Positions 34,395 to 42,426 of a DNA stretch of 64,000 bases are shown one piece after another; position 1 is the first letter of the stretch; each line of letters opens with the position of its first letter. The DNA is from Lachnospiraceae bacterium UBA7196 (GTDB taxonomy: Bacteria > Bacillota > Clostridia > Lachnospirales > Lachnospiraceae): contig DKUU01000023.1 of assembly GCA_002490835.1 (NCBI GenBank), positions 1 to 64,000 of the forward strand. The letters run 5' to 3'. Made by a program: the position numbers and the translations under genes. The notes beneath the pieces are model-generated. The model searched no databases. It was given only the letters and a program-made list of their open reading frames with translations, and had not been told where the DNA came from.

Positions 34395-34631
34395 TCAGCC
34401 GATGCTCGGTCCCTTAAAGACCTGATTGATGTCTTCCAGATGAAGCTTCGGTTCCTCTTCTTTTGTAAGGGACCCCACCAGCTCTTCCATTTCCTTCTTT
34501 GAGAGTACGCTACGGCTCCGCTCTACGAACTCTTCTTTCTCCTCGTCCGTCATGTCCACAAAACGGTCCATCGCCGGACGGTTTCCCGCAAACGCCAGTC
34601 CCAAACCAATCGGTAACGTGTTATAATCCAT
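34395..34631 (-). CDS. Small uncharacterised soluble protein
   Basis: A 78-residue acidic protein that I do not recognise by function. It starts MDYNTLPIGLGLAFAGNRPA, followed by a helical acidic stretch (MTDEEKEEFVERSRSVLSKK), and has no signal or membrane segment. GGAGGAAAAT directly before the ATG supports real translation. It precedes cca by 63 bases in the same direction. Short conserved proteins of this type occur in clostridia, but I can give no role. Confidence 0.7.
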   Translation of the reverse strand: MDYNTLPIGLGLAFAGNRPAMDRFVDMTDEEKEEFVERSRSVLSKKEMEELVGSLTKEEEPKLHLEDINQVFKGPSIG

Positions 34632-34744
34632 ATTTTCCTCCTTATCAGCGTATCAACGTGATTTTTCAATCTATCCTCGCGCTAATTCCATACACACAGC
34701 ATGTCCGTAAGGAGAAAAAATATACCGTCGTTAAATCAATTTAC

Positions 34745-36982
34745 TCAGGAAAGCGTCGCAATGCCCCGCAGCCTGATATCTTCGCAGGACGCGCCCACAA
34801 GAATCTCATAATCGCCCGCGTCTGCGATAAATTCATGTAAATCCGTATCAAAATAGGCAAAGTCTTCCGACTTAAGTGTCAGGCTGACCTTTTTGGAACG
34901 TCCCCCGGAGAGATGGACCTTCGCAAAGGCCTTCAACTCCTTATCGGGCCTGTCCACTTTGGGCGCTATGGGCGCCACATACACCTGCACGATCTCCGCG
35001 CCGCTCCTTCTTCCCATATTTTTGACTGATAGAGTCAATTTCACTTCCCGTCCCTTTTCCACCTTCAGTTTCAAATCGCTGTACTCGAATCTGGTGTAAG
35101 AAAGACCGTGTCCGAAGCAGTAAGCCGGTTTGATCCGCTGCTTATCATAGTAGCGGTAACCGCAGTACAAGCCTTCCTCCAGCGTGATCTTATCCCAAAT
35201 ACCGAACTGCCCGTTCTTCGCGGTCACGCAGTCCTCGTATTTTTCCGGAAAAGTCTCGGCCAGCTTCGCGGAAGGATTCACTTCCCCAAAAATGACTCTG
35301 GCAAAGGCATTTCCCGTTTCCATGCCCGCATAATAACTCCACAGGATCGCCTGCGCCTTGTCCCGCCAAGGCATCTCCACGGGCGAGCCGCCCACAAAGG
35401 TGATGATCGCGTCTTTGCGAACCTTCAAAAGCTCTTCGATCAAAAGATCCTGCTCGTAAGGCAGCTTCATATCGGGCCTGTCAGACCCTTCGCAGTCATA
35501 GTCATGATTCAGGCCGCCCACAAAGATCACCGCGTCGGCGTCCTTTGCCAGCGCGAGCGCCTGTTCAAACAGCGCCTGATTCTTCTCATGAATCTCAGCT
35601 TTATCCTTTTCTATCTGTGCAAGCCGCTCCTGCTCGCCCTCTTTGTGGTCCTCATTCCCGTCCATGATGCCCCTTTGCAGCTGTCCGACGGTCGTATTTT
35701 TGAGATCATCCAGACTCGTCGCCTGCCAGTTCATATCAAAGGTCTTCGGTTTCACGGGAACATGATAGCCCGGCGCATATTCTACCTTTACATTGCCGCC
35801 TAAATACATCTTAAGGCCCGCCAGCGGACAGATCTCGTAGAGTGCCTTAATCTCCGCACTGCCGCCGCCGTCTGCATGAATCTTGGCCGCATTGACCCCG
35901 ATCACCGCCAGCTTTTTGATCTTCTTTGCATCTAACGGCAGCGCGCGGTTCTCGTTCTTTAACAAAACCATGGATTCTTCCGCCGTGCGCAGGATAGCCT
36001 GCCGGCTGGCTAACGCATTGTATGCGCCCTTCTCCCTGCTGTCCTTCTTCGGACCGATCATTTTTAAACGGTACATCATGCGCAGCAGGTTCGTTACCTT
36101 GGCATCCACCATACTCTCGGATACTTCGCCCTTTTGGATCGCTTCTTTCAGGGGGTTTGCCAGTATATAATCATCAAAATCCGCAAAAACTGACATTTCC
36201 AGATCCATGGAACATTCCGCCGCTTCCTTGGTGTTGTGGACGCCGCCCCAATCGCTGATCACCGCGCCGTCATACCCCCACTCTTCCCGCAGGATACGGT
36301 CTAAAAGCGTTTTGTGTTCGCAGCAGTATGAGCCGTTCACTTTATTATAAGCGCCCATGATGGAATAGGAACCGGCCTCCTGCACCGCAGCCTTGAAGGC
36401 AGGCAGATATAGTTCGTAGAGCGTCCTCTCGTCGATGGTCTCATCCACGATCAGACGGCCCGTCTCCTGCACATTTGCCGCAAAATGCTTCACGCACGCC
36501 GCTACGTCGTTCTCCTGCACGCCTTTGATGAAAGGTACCGTCAACGCCTTGATCAGGCAGGGGTCTTCGCTCATATACTCGAAATTCCTGCCGCAGCGGG
36601 GGTCTCTTTTGATGTTGATGCCGGGCCCAAGGATCACATCTTTGCCCCGTCCTCTGGCCTCCGTTCCCAGCACATGGCCCATATCATGCGCTAATCCCGT
36701 ATTCCAAGTCGATGCCAGGGCGCTGTTGCTCGGCAGATAAGACACCATGTCCGCGTTGTTGCCCGCAGGGATCCATCTGTCATCCATAAACTCCGCGCGT
36801 ACGCCCATCGGCCCGTCCGAGCAGACGATCGCGGGTATCCCCAGCCTTTCTACCGCCCCCGAAGCAAATAAGGCCGCGCCGTGGATCATTGTCAGCTTTT
36901 CATCCAGCGTCAGTTTCTTCACCAGTTTCTCAATATCTTTTTCCCTTTTCTTTTCATTACTCTTGTCTTCATGTTTCATCAT
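34745..36982 (-). CDS. GH3 family beta-glycosidase
   Basis: A 745-residue cytoplasmic enzyme with no signal peptide. The N-terminal barrel begins near residue 30 and holds the nucleophile Asp244 in VISDWGG. The KHF motif at about 165 (CVKHFAAN) is present. The C-terminal GH3 domain contains the acid/base region (WSYYAGMETGNAFARV) and is followed by a fibronectin-III-like domain ending at about 735. Typical substrates are beta-glucosides, beta-xylosides or alpha-L-arabinosides. The ATG at 36982 follows GGAGGATATCTTACA. Next to a GH127 arabinofuranosidase in the same direction, it likely helps to degrade imported arabinose-containing oligosaccharides. Confidence 0.93.
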   Translation of the reverse strand: MMKHEDKSNEKKREKDIEKLVKKLTLDEKLTMIHGAALFASGAVERLGIPAIVCSDGPMGVRAEFMDDRWIPAGNNADMVSYLPSNSALASTWNTGLAHDMGHVLGTEARGRGKDVILGPGINIKRDPRCGRNFEYMSEDPCLIKALTVPFIKGVQENDVAACVKHFAANVQETGRLIVDETIDERTLYELYLPAFKAAVQEAGSYSIMGAYNKVNGSYCCEHKTLLDRILREEWGYDGAVISDWGGVHNTKEAAECSMDLEMSVFADFDDYILANPLKEAIQKGEVSESMVDAKVTNLLRMMYRLKMIGPKKDSREKGAYNALASRQAILRTAEESMVLLKNENRALPLDAKKIKKLAVIGVNAAKIHADGGGSAEIKALYEICPLAGLKMYLGGNVKVEYAPGYHVPVKPKTFDMNWQATSLDDLKNTTVGQLQRGIMDGNEDHKEGEQERLAQIEKDKAEIHEKNQALFEQALALAKDADAVIFVGGLNHDYDCEGSDRPDMKLPYEQDLLIEELLKVRKDAIITFVGGSPVEMPWRDKAQAILWSYYAGMETGNAFARVIFGEVNPSAKLAETFPEKYEDCVTAKNGQFGIWDKITLEEGLYCGYRYYDKQRIKPAYCFGHGLSYTRFEYSDLKLKVEKGREVKLTLSVKNMGRRSGAEIVQVYVAPIAPKVDRPDKELKAFAKVHLSGGRSKKVSLTLKSEDFAYFDTDLHEFIADAGDYEILVGASCEDIRLRGIATLS

Positions 36983-37057
36983 TGTAAGATATCCTCCTAT
37001 TCTGCTTCCGTTTCCGCAAGTAATTCCCTTTTTTACTTTCTTAGGGATAAATTTCGC

Positions 37058-38995
37058 CTAATCTCTCTCCGGTATCCAAACCCGCATCTGGTTCAACCCC
37101 CGGTTGGCCCACGTATAATAAGGCACAAACGTTATCTGACAGGGCTTTATTTCCTGCCTGTCAAAGCTGTAAAGTTCCTCGCCTGCCGTCTCCCGATACC
37201 CCTGCGCAAAAAGCTTCCTGATTCCAAACAGCTCATCCGGCAGAAAATCGCTTACCGTTATCTCCCCGTCCCGTTTCAGGCTTAAGGAAAGCACGTCGTT
37301 TTCGTTATCAACACCTTCCGCACAGTAGATGAGCGGACCGCACTGCAGGGCCGCCTTCCCTGTATTCGCAGACACGCGGCTGCTGGTATACACCCGCTTT
37401 GCCGTCATATCAAACATCACCGTGATCACATCGTCCGCCGTGTATGTGCCTTGAATATACGCGTAGCCGTTCTTTATTTCACAGTCTGCCGCCTTCCCGT
37501 TTCGACAGATGTCCGTTTTTTCACTCCACGCGGGCATACGGACAGCCAGCGTCATCTTCATACCTGTCTTTCCTTTTTCCGGCATAAAGCGGTATTCCAG
37601 TTTACCATCATACGGATAGTCGGTATGTAATTCCACTTTTCCGCCAAAGCGCGCCGTTAAGTCAAGCGTTCCCGCCACAAACAGATTAGAAAACAGCGTT
37701 TCCTCCTCCACATGCCACGCATACTCCGCCAAGGATCCCAAAAGTCTGGCCACATTGGGCGGGCAGCAGGCGCAGGCAAACCATTTCGGCCGTACGGGAA
37801 GTGCGTGCCTGTGCGTCTGCGCCTCCCCGGAGATACCCGGCAGCGCTTCCAGCGGATTTACATAGAAAAACTTTGTGCCGTCAAGCTGCATCCCCGCCAG
37901 TACACAGTTGTAAAGCGCCCGTTCCATCACGTCCGCATATTTGCCGTCCCGTTCCAGATAGAGCATCTTATTGGAAAAGAAGATCAAACCGATCGCCGCG
38001 CAGGTCTCCGCATAAGCCGTGTCGTTGGGGAGATGGTCATCCTTTGTAAACGCTTCCCCTTCGTAGGCGGAGCCGATCGCACCCGTGACATACATCCGGT
38101 GCTGCGTGATATTGTTCCAGAGCGTCTTGCAGGCCGCCGCAAGTTCCGTATCTTTCGTCTGTGCCGCCGCGTCCGCCATACCGGTGTAAAGATAGACCGC
38201 ACGCACGGCATGTCCCACCGCCTTGTCCTGTTTACGCACCGGGGCGTAATTCTGATTGTAAATTTTATCTCCGACATTGTTGCCCCATACACGCCAAGGA
38301 TTTTTCTCCACTTCTTTCTTATAAAAATCAGGATCGACGCCGCGCACATCGATGAAATGTCTGGCAAGTTCCTGATACCGCTCATCCCCCGTGCAGCGGT
38401 AAAGCCGCAGCAGCGCAAGTTCAATCTCCGGATGTCCGGGGTAGCCTTCCGCGCCCTCCTCGATAAAGTGGCGGTAAATATGGTCCGCCATAGCGCACAT
38501 GATCTCCAAAAGTCGCTTTTTGCCCGTGCATTCCGCATAAGCGACCGCCGCCTCGATCATATGCCCCGCACAGTAGAGTTCATGCGCCTCGTGCAGATTC
38601 GTCCAACGCTTGTCCGGCTCCTTCACCGTAAAATAGGTATTGAGATACCCGTCCTCGTGCTGCGCCTCGCCGATCAGCTCAATGATCTCGTCGCAGCGCC
38701 TCTCCAGCTCCTCGTCAGGGTTCTGCGCCAAAGAATATGCCGCCCCCTCCAGCCACTTGGCCACGTCGCTGTCCTGAAACACCATGCCGTAAAACTCTCC
38801 TTCACAGCTTCCGGTTTTCAGCTTTTTTGCCGCCATGCGGAAATTTTCGATACAATGGCTCTTTTCCGCGCCCTCGATCTGATCGTTCAGCGCTTTCTCC
38901 TGATAAGGCAGCACCACGTCCCGCACCAGTTTCTCATACCTGCCGAAAAATCCTTCTCCTACCGTAAAATCCTTGACCAATTTCAGATCTCCCAT
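37058..38995 (-). CDS. GH127 family beta-L-arabinofuranosidase
   Basis: A 645-residue cytoplasmic glycosidase. The catalytic zinc-cysteine site matches Bifidobacterium HypBA1: Glu314, Glu330 and Cys332 in YAETCAAIG, and Cys410-Cys411 in ACACCPPNVARL, the last cysteine pair including the nucleophile. The AH-rich (alpha/alpha)6 barrel is followed by beta domains. I chose the ATG at 38993-38995, preceded by GGAGGG; an in-frame extension to 39049 has no ribosome site. It lies 75 bases upstream of the GH3 gene, so they probably form an arabinoside-degradation pair. No transporter or regulator accompanies them. Confidence 0.93.
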   Translation of the reverse strand: MGDLKLVKDFTVGEGFFGRYEKLVRDVVLPYQEKALNDQIEGAEKSHCIENFRMAAKKLKTGSCEGEFYGMVFQDSDVAKWLEGAAYSLAQNPDEELERRCDEIIELIGEAQHEDGYLNTYFTVKEPDKRWTNLHEAHELYCAGHMIEAAVAYAECTGKKRLLEIMCAMADHIYRHFIEEGAEGYPGHPEIELALLRLYRCTGDERYQELARHFIDVRGVDPDFYKKEVEKNPWRVWGNNVGDKIYNQNYAPVRKQDKAVGHAVRAVYLYTGMADAAAQTKDTELAAACKTLWNNITQHRMYVTGAIGSAYEGEAFTKDDHLPNDTAYAETCAAIGLIFFSNKMLYLERDGKYADVMERALYNCVLAGMQLDGTKFFYVNPLEALPGISGEAQTHRHALPVRPKWFACACCPPNVARLLGSLAEYAWHVEEETLFSNLFVAGTLDLTARFGGKVELHTDYPYDGKLEYRFMPEKGKTGMKMTLAVRMPAWSEKTDICRNGKAADCEIKNGYAYIQGTYTADDVITVMFDMTAKRVYTSSRVSANTGKAALQCGPLIYCAEGVDNENDVLSLSLKRDGEITVSDFLPDELFGIRKLFAQGYRETAGEELYSFDRQEIKPCQITFVPYYTWANRGLNQMRVWIPERD

Positions 38996-39092
38996 AAGTC
39001 CCTCCGCTTTTCTAAAGTTTACCAAATTGACCCTATTTCTAATATGCACTATATTTTTATCCCTTGCAAGATAAATAGAAAAAGAATTTTCA

Positions 39093-39122
39093 TTGACAAC
39101 TCCGGTAAAAATGTTGTATCAT
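39093..39122 (+). promoter_or_regulatory. Promoter of tRNA-Pro
   Basis: TTGACA at 39093-39098, an 18-base spacer and TATCAT at 39117-39122, about 18 bases before the mature tRNA 5' end. Confidence 0.7.
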
Positions 39123-39139
39123 CATAATTGTTCATAAAG

Positions 39140-39213
39140 CGAAGCGTGGCTCAGTTTGGTAGAGCGCTGCGTTCGGGACGCAGAGGTCGCAGGTTCAAAT
39201 CCTGTCGCTTCGA
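39140..39213 (+). tRNA. tRNA-Pro (anticodon CGG)
   Basis: A full cloverleaf of 74 bases. The acceptor stem is CGAAGCG with CGCTTCG, the D arm GCTC/GAGC and the anticodon stem CTGCG/CGCAG around loop TTCGGGA with anticodon CGG. The T arm is GCAGG/CCTGT around TTCAAAT. The discriminator is A and CCA is not encoded. It is single and on the strand that faces replication. Confidence 0.95.
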
Positions 39214-39220
39214 CTGTCAA

Positions 39221-39259
39221 ACGCACATCGGACTTCTGAAAGTCTGATGTGCGTCTTTT
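39221..39259 (+). terminator. Terminator after tRNA-Pro
   Basis: ACGCACATCGGACT at 39221-39234 pairs with AGTCTGATGTGCGT at 39241-39254 (one G-T wobble) around a six-base loop, followed by CTTTTC. Confidence 0.85.
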
Positions 39260-39330
39260 CATTACAATACTACTCTGTCATTCTGTTTTTATATAGGAAT
39301 AATCCCCATAAAATCGGACACGCTGAGAGC

Positions 39331-39891
39331 ATGAAGAAAAAAACATTCTCCCACAGTTTTGATTTTTATGTGCTTCTTTTCTTTATTACCGCCTGTGCCG
39401 GCTGGTCATGGGAAGTACTGTTATTTTTGTTTACGGAACATGCCTTTATCAACCGGGGCGTATACGAGGGGCCCTACCTACCCATCTACGGGATCGGCGG
39501 GCTTTTGCTCTGCATGCTGCTTTACCGCTTGAAAAAAAGGCCGCTGTCCGTATTTTTACTTTCCATGACCCTCTGCACGGTTTTAGAATATTTTACCAGC
39601 CTTATTCTGGAACGCAGATGGGGCGTGCGCTGGTGGGACTACAGCGGGCATTTGCTAAATATCAACGGAAGGGTCTGTTTTCTGGGCGCGGTCGTCTTCG
39701 GCCTTGGGGGAACGGTTCTGGTCTGTCTGTTTCTGCCCTTTTTTGAAAGGCTGTACGAACGAATCTCTCCTAAATGGCGCGTCGGTATCTGCTTTCTGCT
39801 CCTGATCCTGTTCCTTGCGGACGGCGCATGGTGCGCCATGCACCCGAACACGGGAACTAACATTTCCTATTCATCGGACAGCTTCGCCTGA
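39331..39891 (+). CDS. CmpB-like putative ABC transporter permease (PF06541)
   Basis: A 186-residue membrane protein with about five hydrophobic segments. It carries the conserved blocks of the ABC_trans_CmpB family: an early AGWSWEVLLFL, then NRGVYEGPYLPIYGIGG, then EYFTSLILERRWGVRWWDYS followed by NINGRVCFLGA. Despite the name no ATPase partner is usually adjacent, and none is here. The function is unknown. I chose the ATG at 39331 although the ribosome site is weak (GAGAG). It follows the tRNA-Pro terminator. Confidence 0.8.
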   Translation: MKKKTFSHSFDFYVLLFFITACAGWSWEVLLFLFTEHAFINRGVYEGPYLPIYGIGGLLLCMLLYRLKKRPLSVFLLSMTLCTVLEYFTSLILERRWGVRWWDYSGHLLNINGRVCFLGAVVFGLGGTVLVCLFLPFFERLYERISPKWRVGICFLLLILFLADGAWCAMHPNTGTNISYSSDSFA

Positions 39892-39995
39892 TTTCATTAA
39901 AATCTTTGTAAGCGGTCTCTAAATCTCTTGTTTTTTCCTCATAAAAGGTGTATTCTTATGTAGCGAATTTTTGTGGATGTGACATGGAGGAAATT

Positions 39996-41183
39996 ATGGA
40001 AGCTTATGAAGTGTTAAGGGATCTGGCGATTATTATTTTCGCCGCAAAGTTTTTTGGTGTTTTGGCAAGGAAATGTAAAGCGCCTCAGGTCGTTGGGCAG
40101 ATTGTGGCCGGACTTTTGATCGGACCCTGTGTGCTGGGCTGGGTCGCCCCTTCCGATTTCATCACCCATATGGCGGAAATCGGTGTCGTTTTGCTGATGT
40201 TTGAAGTGGGACTGGAAACGGACTTGCGGGAACTGATCAAAACAGGCCCCATCGCCCTTTTGATCGCCTGCGCGGGCGTGTTTGTCCCGCTGGTACTGGG
40301 CGCTCTTTTGTATATGGGTTTTTACGGCATAGCGCCTTGGGGCAGCGAAGAATTTTTCAAGGCGGTTTTCATCGGTACGATCATGACGGCCACCAGTGTG
40401 AGCATCACCGTGGCGGCTTTACAGGAATTGGGCAAGATTAAGAGTAAAGTAGGCACGACCATTGTCAGCGCGGCCATTATTGATGACGTGATCGGCATCA
40501 TCGTACTGACCTTTGTCATCGGATTTAAGTCCCCGGACTCTCATCCCGGCATGGTCATTATAAAGACCATAGTCTTCTTTATCATTGCCATAGCGGGCGG
40601 TTTTGCCGTCTTTAAAATATTTCTGGCATTGGATAAGCGCTATCCGCACACGAGACGTATCCCCATTGTCTCCCTCGCCTTCTGCTTTGCCTTATCTTAT
40701 ATAGCGGAAAAATATTTCGGCATCGCGGATATTACGGGAGCCTATATCGCCGGCATCGTTTTATGCAACTTAAGTGACAATACCTACATAGAACGCAAGG
40801 TAGACGTAAGTTCCTACATGCTGTTTGGACCGCTGTTTTTTGCCAGCATCGGCCTGAAAACCAATTTTGACGCGATGGATTCCACCCTGTTTATTTTCTG
40901 CCTCTGCTTTGTGGTCGTTGCGCTGCTTGCCAAGATCATCGGCTGCGGTCTGGCTGCCAAACTCTGCCGCTATACGTTCTCTGATTCCTTAAAAATCGGC
41001 GTCGGTATGATGACCCGCGGGGAAGTGGCCCTGATCGTAGCGCAGAAGGGACTGGCAGCAGACCTCTTGACATCAGATTATTTTATGGCCGTGATCCTGC
41101 TGATCCTGTTCTCTTCTATTGCAACGCCGATCGTACTAAAAGCCCTATATAATAGAGACGACAAATTGTCTCCGGTCAAATAA
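39996..41183 (+). CDS. Cation:proton antiporter (CPA2, Na+/H+ exchanger family)
   Basis: A 395-residue polytopic membrane protein with about 12 hydrophobic segments. The N-terminal repeat has KAPQVVGQIVAGLLIGP, and the middle carries TSVSITVAALQELGKIKS followed by AAIIDDVIGIIVL, whose Asp-Asp pair is the ion-binding site of electrogenic antiporters such as NapA. A late GMMTRGEVALIVA is also typical. It likely exchanges Na+ or K+ for protons. There is no C-terminal TrkA-N domain as in KefB. The ATG at 39996 follows TGGAGGAAATT. It stands alone with a terminator behind it. Confidence 0.9.
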   Translation: MEAYEVLRDLAIIIFAAKFFGVLARKCKAPQVVGQIVAGLLIGPCVLGWVAPSDFITHMAEIGVVLLMFEVGLETDLRELIKTGPIALLIACAGVFVPLVLGALLYMGFYGIAPWGSEEFFKAVFIGTIMTATSVSITVAALQELGKIKSKVGTTIVSAAIIDDVIGIIVLTFVIGFKSPDSHPGMVIIKTIVFFIIAIAGGFAVFKIFLALDKRYPHTRRIPIVSLAFCFALSYIAEKYFGIADITGAYIAGIVLCNLSDNTYIERKVDVSSYMLFGPLFFASIGLKTNFDAMDSTLFIFCLCFVVVALLAKIIGCGLAAKLCRYTFSDSLKIGVGMMTRGEVALIVAQKGLAADLLTSDYFMAVILLILFSSIATPIVLKALYNRDDKLSPVK

Positions 41184-41204
41184 AAAATTTCCCTATAAAG
41201 TCAG

Positions 41205-41232
41205 AAAGGCAGACTCCGTAGAGCCTGCCTTT
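41205..41232. terminator. Terminator between the antiporter and thioredoxin genes
   Basis: AAAGGCAG at 41205-41212 pairs with CTGCCTTT at 41225-41232 around a 12-base loop. It serves the plus-strand antiporter gene and possibly the convergent thioredoxin gene. Confidence 0.75.
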
Positions 41233-41266
41233 TATGATATCTAAACCACAAGCCGGGGAAAACAGC

Positions 41267-41599
41267 TCACAGCACTTTTTCAAGTTCCGCCTCCAGCTCA
41301 GCCTGTGCCACGGCACCCACGATATTGCCTACCACCTCGCCCTTTACGAAAATTTTCATATTGGGAATGTTCATCACGCGGTACATCCTTGCAAGGCCGT
41401 CCTCCTCGTCAATGTTGCACTTACCGACCTTGATCTTACCGTCATACTTTTCGGCCAGCTGCTCTATGACCGGCGCCATCATCTTACAGGGCATACACCA
41501 GTCCGCATAGAAATCTACCAATACGGGGATTTCCGACTGTAAAACCTCGCTTTCAAAATTTTCGCTTGTGAAATTGTACTCCATGCTCTTGTACTCCAT
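41267..41599 (-). CDS. trxA: Thioredoxin
   Basis: A 110-residue thiol reductase with the active site WCMPC (Cys35 and Cys38) in the normal ADWCMPCKMMAP context. The cis-proline region reads NIPNMKIF, where thioredoxins usually have IPT. A small repetition at the start (EYKS, then MEYN) offers two ATGs; the first has AGGAGG at good spacing and is chosen. It follows trmB by 19 bases, so the two are probably co-transcribed. The CMPC active site, instead of CGPC, occurs in clostridial thioredoxins. Confidence 0.92.
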   Translation of the reverse strand: MEYKSMEYNFTSENFESEVLQSEIPVLVDFYADWCMPCKMMAPVIEQLAEKYDGKIKVGKCNIDEEDGLARMYRVMNIPNMKIFVKGEVVGNIVGAVAQAELEAELEKVL

Positions 41600-41618
41600 G
41601 CTCTTTTCCTCCTAATCG

Positions 41619-42257
41619 TTATCTTGTAATGATATATTTATAGATCGGATTTCCTTTAGCGGAAAACCGCTCTTCATACTCGGTCATCACATTACCCTGC
41701 ATCATCTGTGCGTCGTGGTGCAGGTCTTTGGTCATCTGCAAAAGTTTCCACCCCGCCGGCGCCAATTCTTCCAGTGCAAATTGAAACAAGTCATGGTTAT
41801 CCGTCTTGAACTCGATCACGCCGTCTTTTCTTAGTATTTCATCATACCGCCGTAAAAATTCACGGGAAGGAAGCCTTCTTTTGGCATGCCTATCCTTCGG
41901 CCACGGATCGGAAAAATTTAAATAAATACGGTCTACTTCGCCGGGTCCGAATACCGACGTGATCTCCTCCGCTTCCATGCGGATAAAATAAAGATTCGGC
42001 AGCGGTTCCGCATCCAGTTTCTGAATGCCGCGGATCAATACGCTCGAATATTTCTCGATGCCTAAATAGTTGATATCCGGATTCTGTCTTGCCAGATCCA
42101 TGATGAAGCGTCCCTTTCCCATACCAATCTCAATGCGGATGGGATGGTCGTTTCCGAACACTTCCCGCCAGCGGCCTTTCTTTTCCTGCGGCTCCTGTAC
42201 CACAAGGGGACTATCCGCAATTGCCTCTCTGGAGCCCGTCACATTTCGCAGTCGCAT
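41619..42257 (-). CDS. trmB: tRNA (guanine-N7-)-methyltransferase
   Basis: A 212-residue S-adenosylmethionine-dependent enzyme that makes m7G46 in tRNA. Motifs visible are the SAM-binding IEIGMGKGRFIMDLA, YLGIEKY, LNFSDPWPKDRHAKRRL (given as FSDPWPK and HAKRRL), and the C-terminal TEYEERFSAKGNPIYK. This is the standard bacterial TrmB. It precedes thioredoxin on the same strand and is divergent from the carboxypeptidase gene; the gap between holds an inverted repeat at 42319-42350. Confidence 0.96.
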   Translation of the reverse strand: MRLRNVTGSREAIADSPLVVQEPQEKKGRWREVFGNDHPIRIEIGMGKGRFIMDLARQNPDINYLGIEKYSSVLIRGIQKLDAEPLPNLYFIRMEAEEITSVFGPGEVDRIYLNFSDPWPKDRHAKRRLPSREFLRRYDEILRKDGVIEFKTDNHDLFQFALEELAPAGWKLLQMTKDLHHDAQMMQGNVMTEYEERFSAKGNPIYKYIITR

Positions 42258-42318
42258 TCTTTTGCCTGTCCTTCCTGTTTCTTACTTTTTACAGTATCAT
42301 ATTTTGTATTTTTTGTGA

Positions 42319-42350
42319 ATACACTACTGTTTTTCTGCAAAATAGTGTAT
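42319..42350. promoter_or_regulatory. Inverted repeat, possible operator upstream of the carboxypeptidase gene
   Basis: ATACACTA at 42319-42326 is a perfect inverted copy of TAGTGTAT at 42343-42350, with a centre-to-centre distance of 24 bases. The right arm overlaps a TATGAT (42348-42353) that could be a -10 box. Confidence 0.4.
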
Positions 42351-42426
42351 GATAGGAATGTATATGATCGAGGACTAAAGTCTCTGCATATAAGACCTAT
42401 AAGATATGATAGAAAGGTTTTAAGAT

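Noticed and set aside
37712..39127. Long open frame of 471 codons on the plus strand
   Set aside because: It lies antisense to the well-supported GH127 gene, its product is basic and unlike any known protein, and there is no ribosome site. It is a by-product of codon usage.
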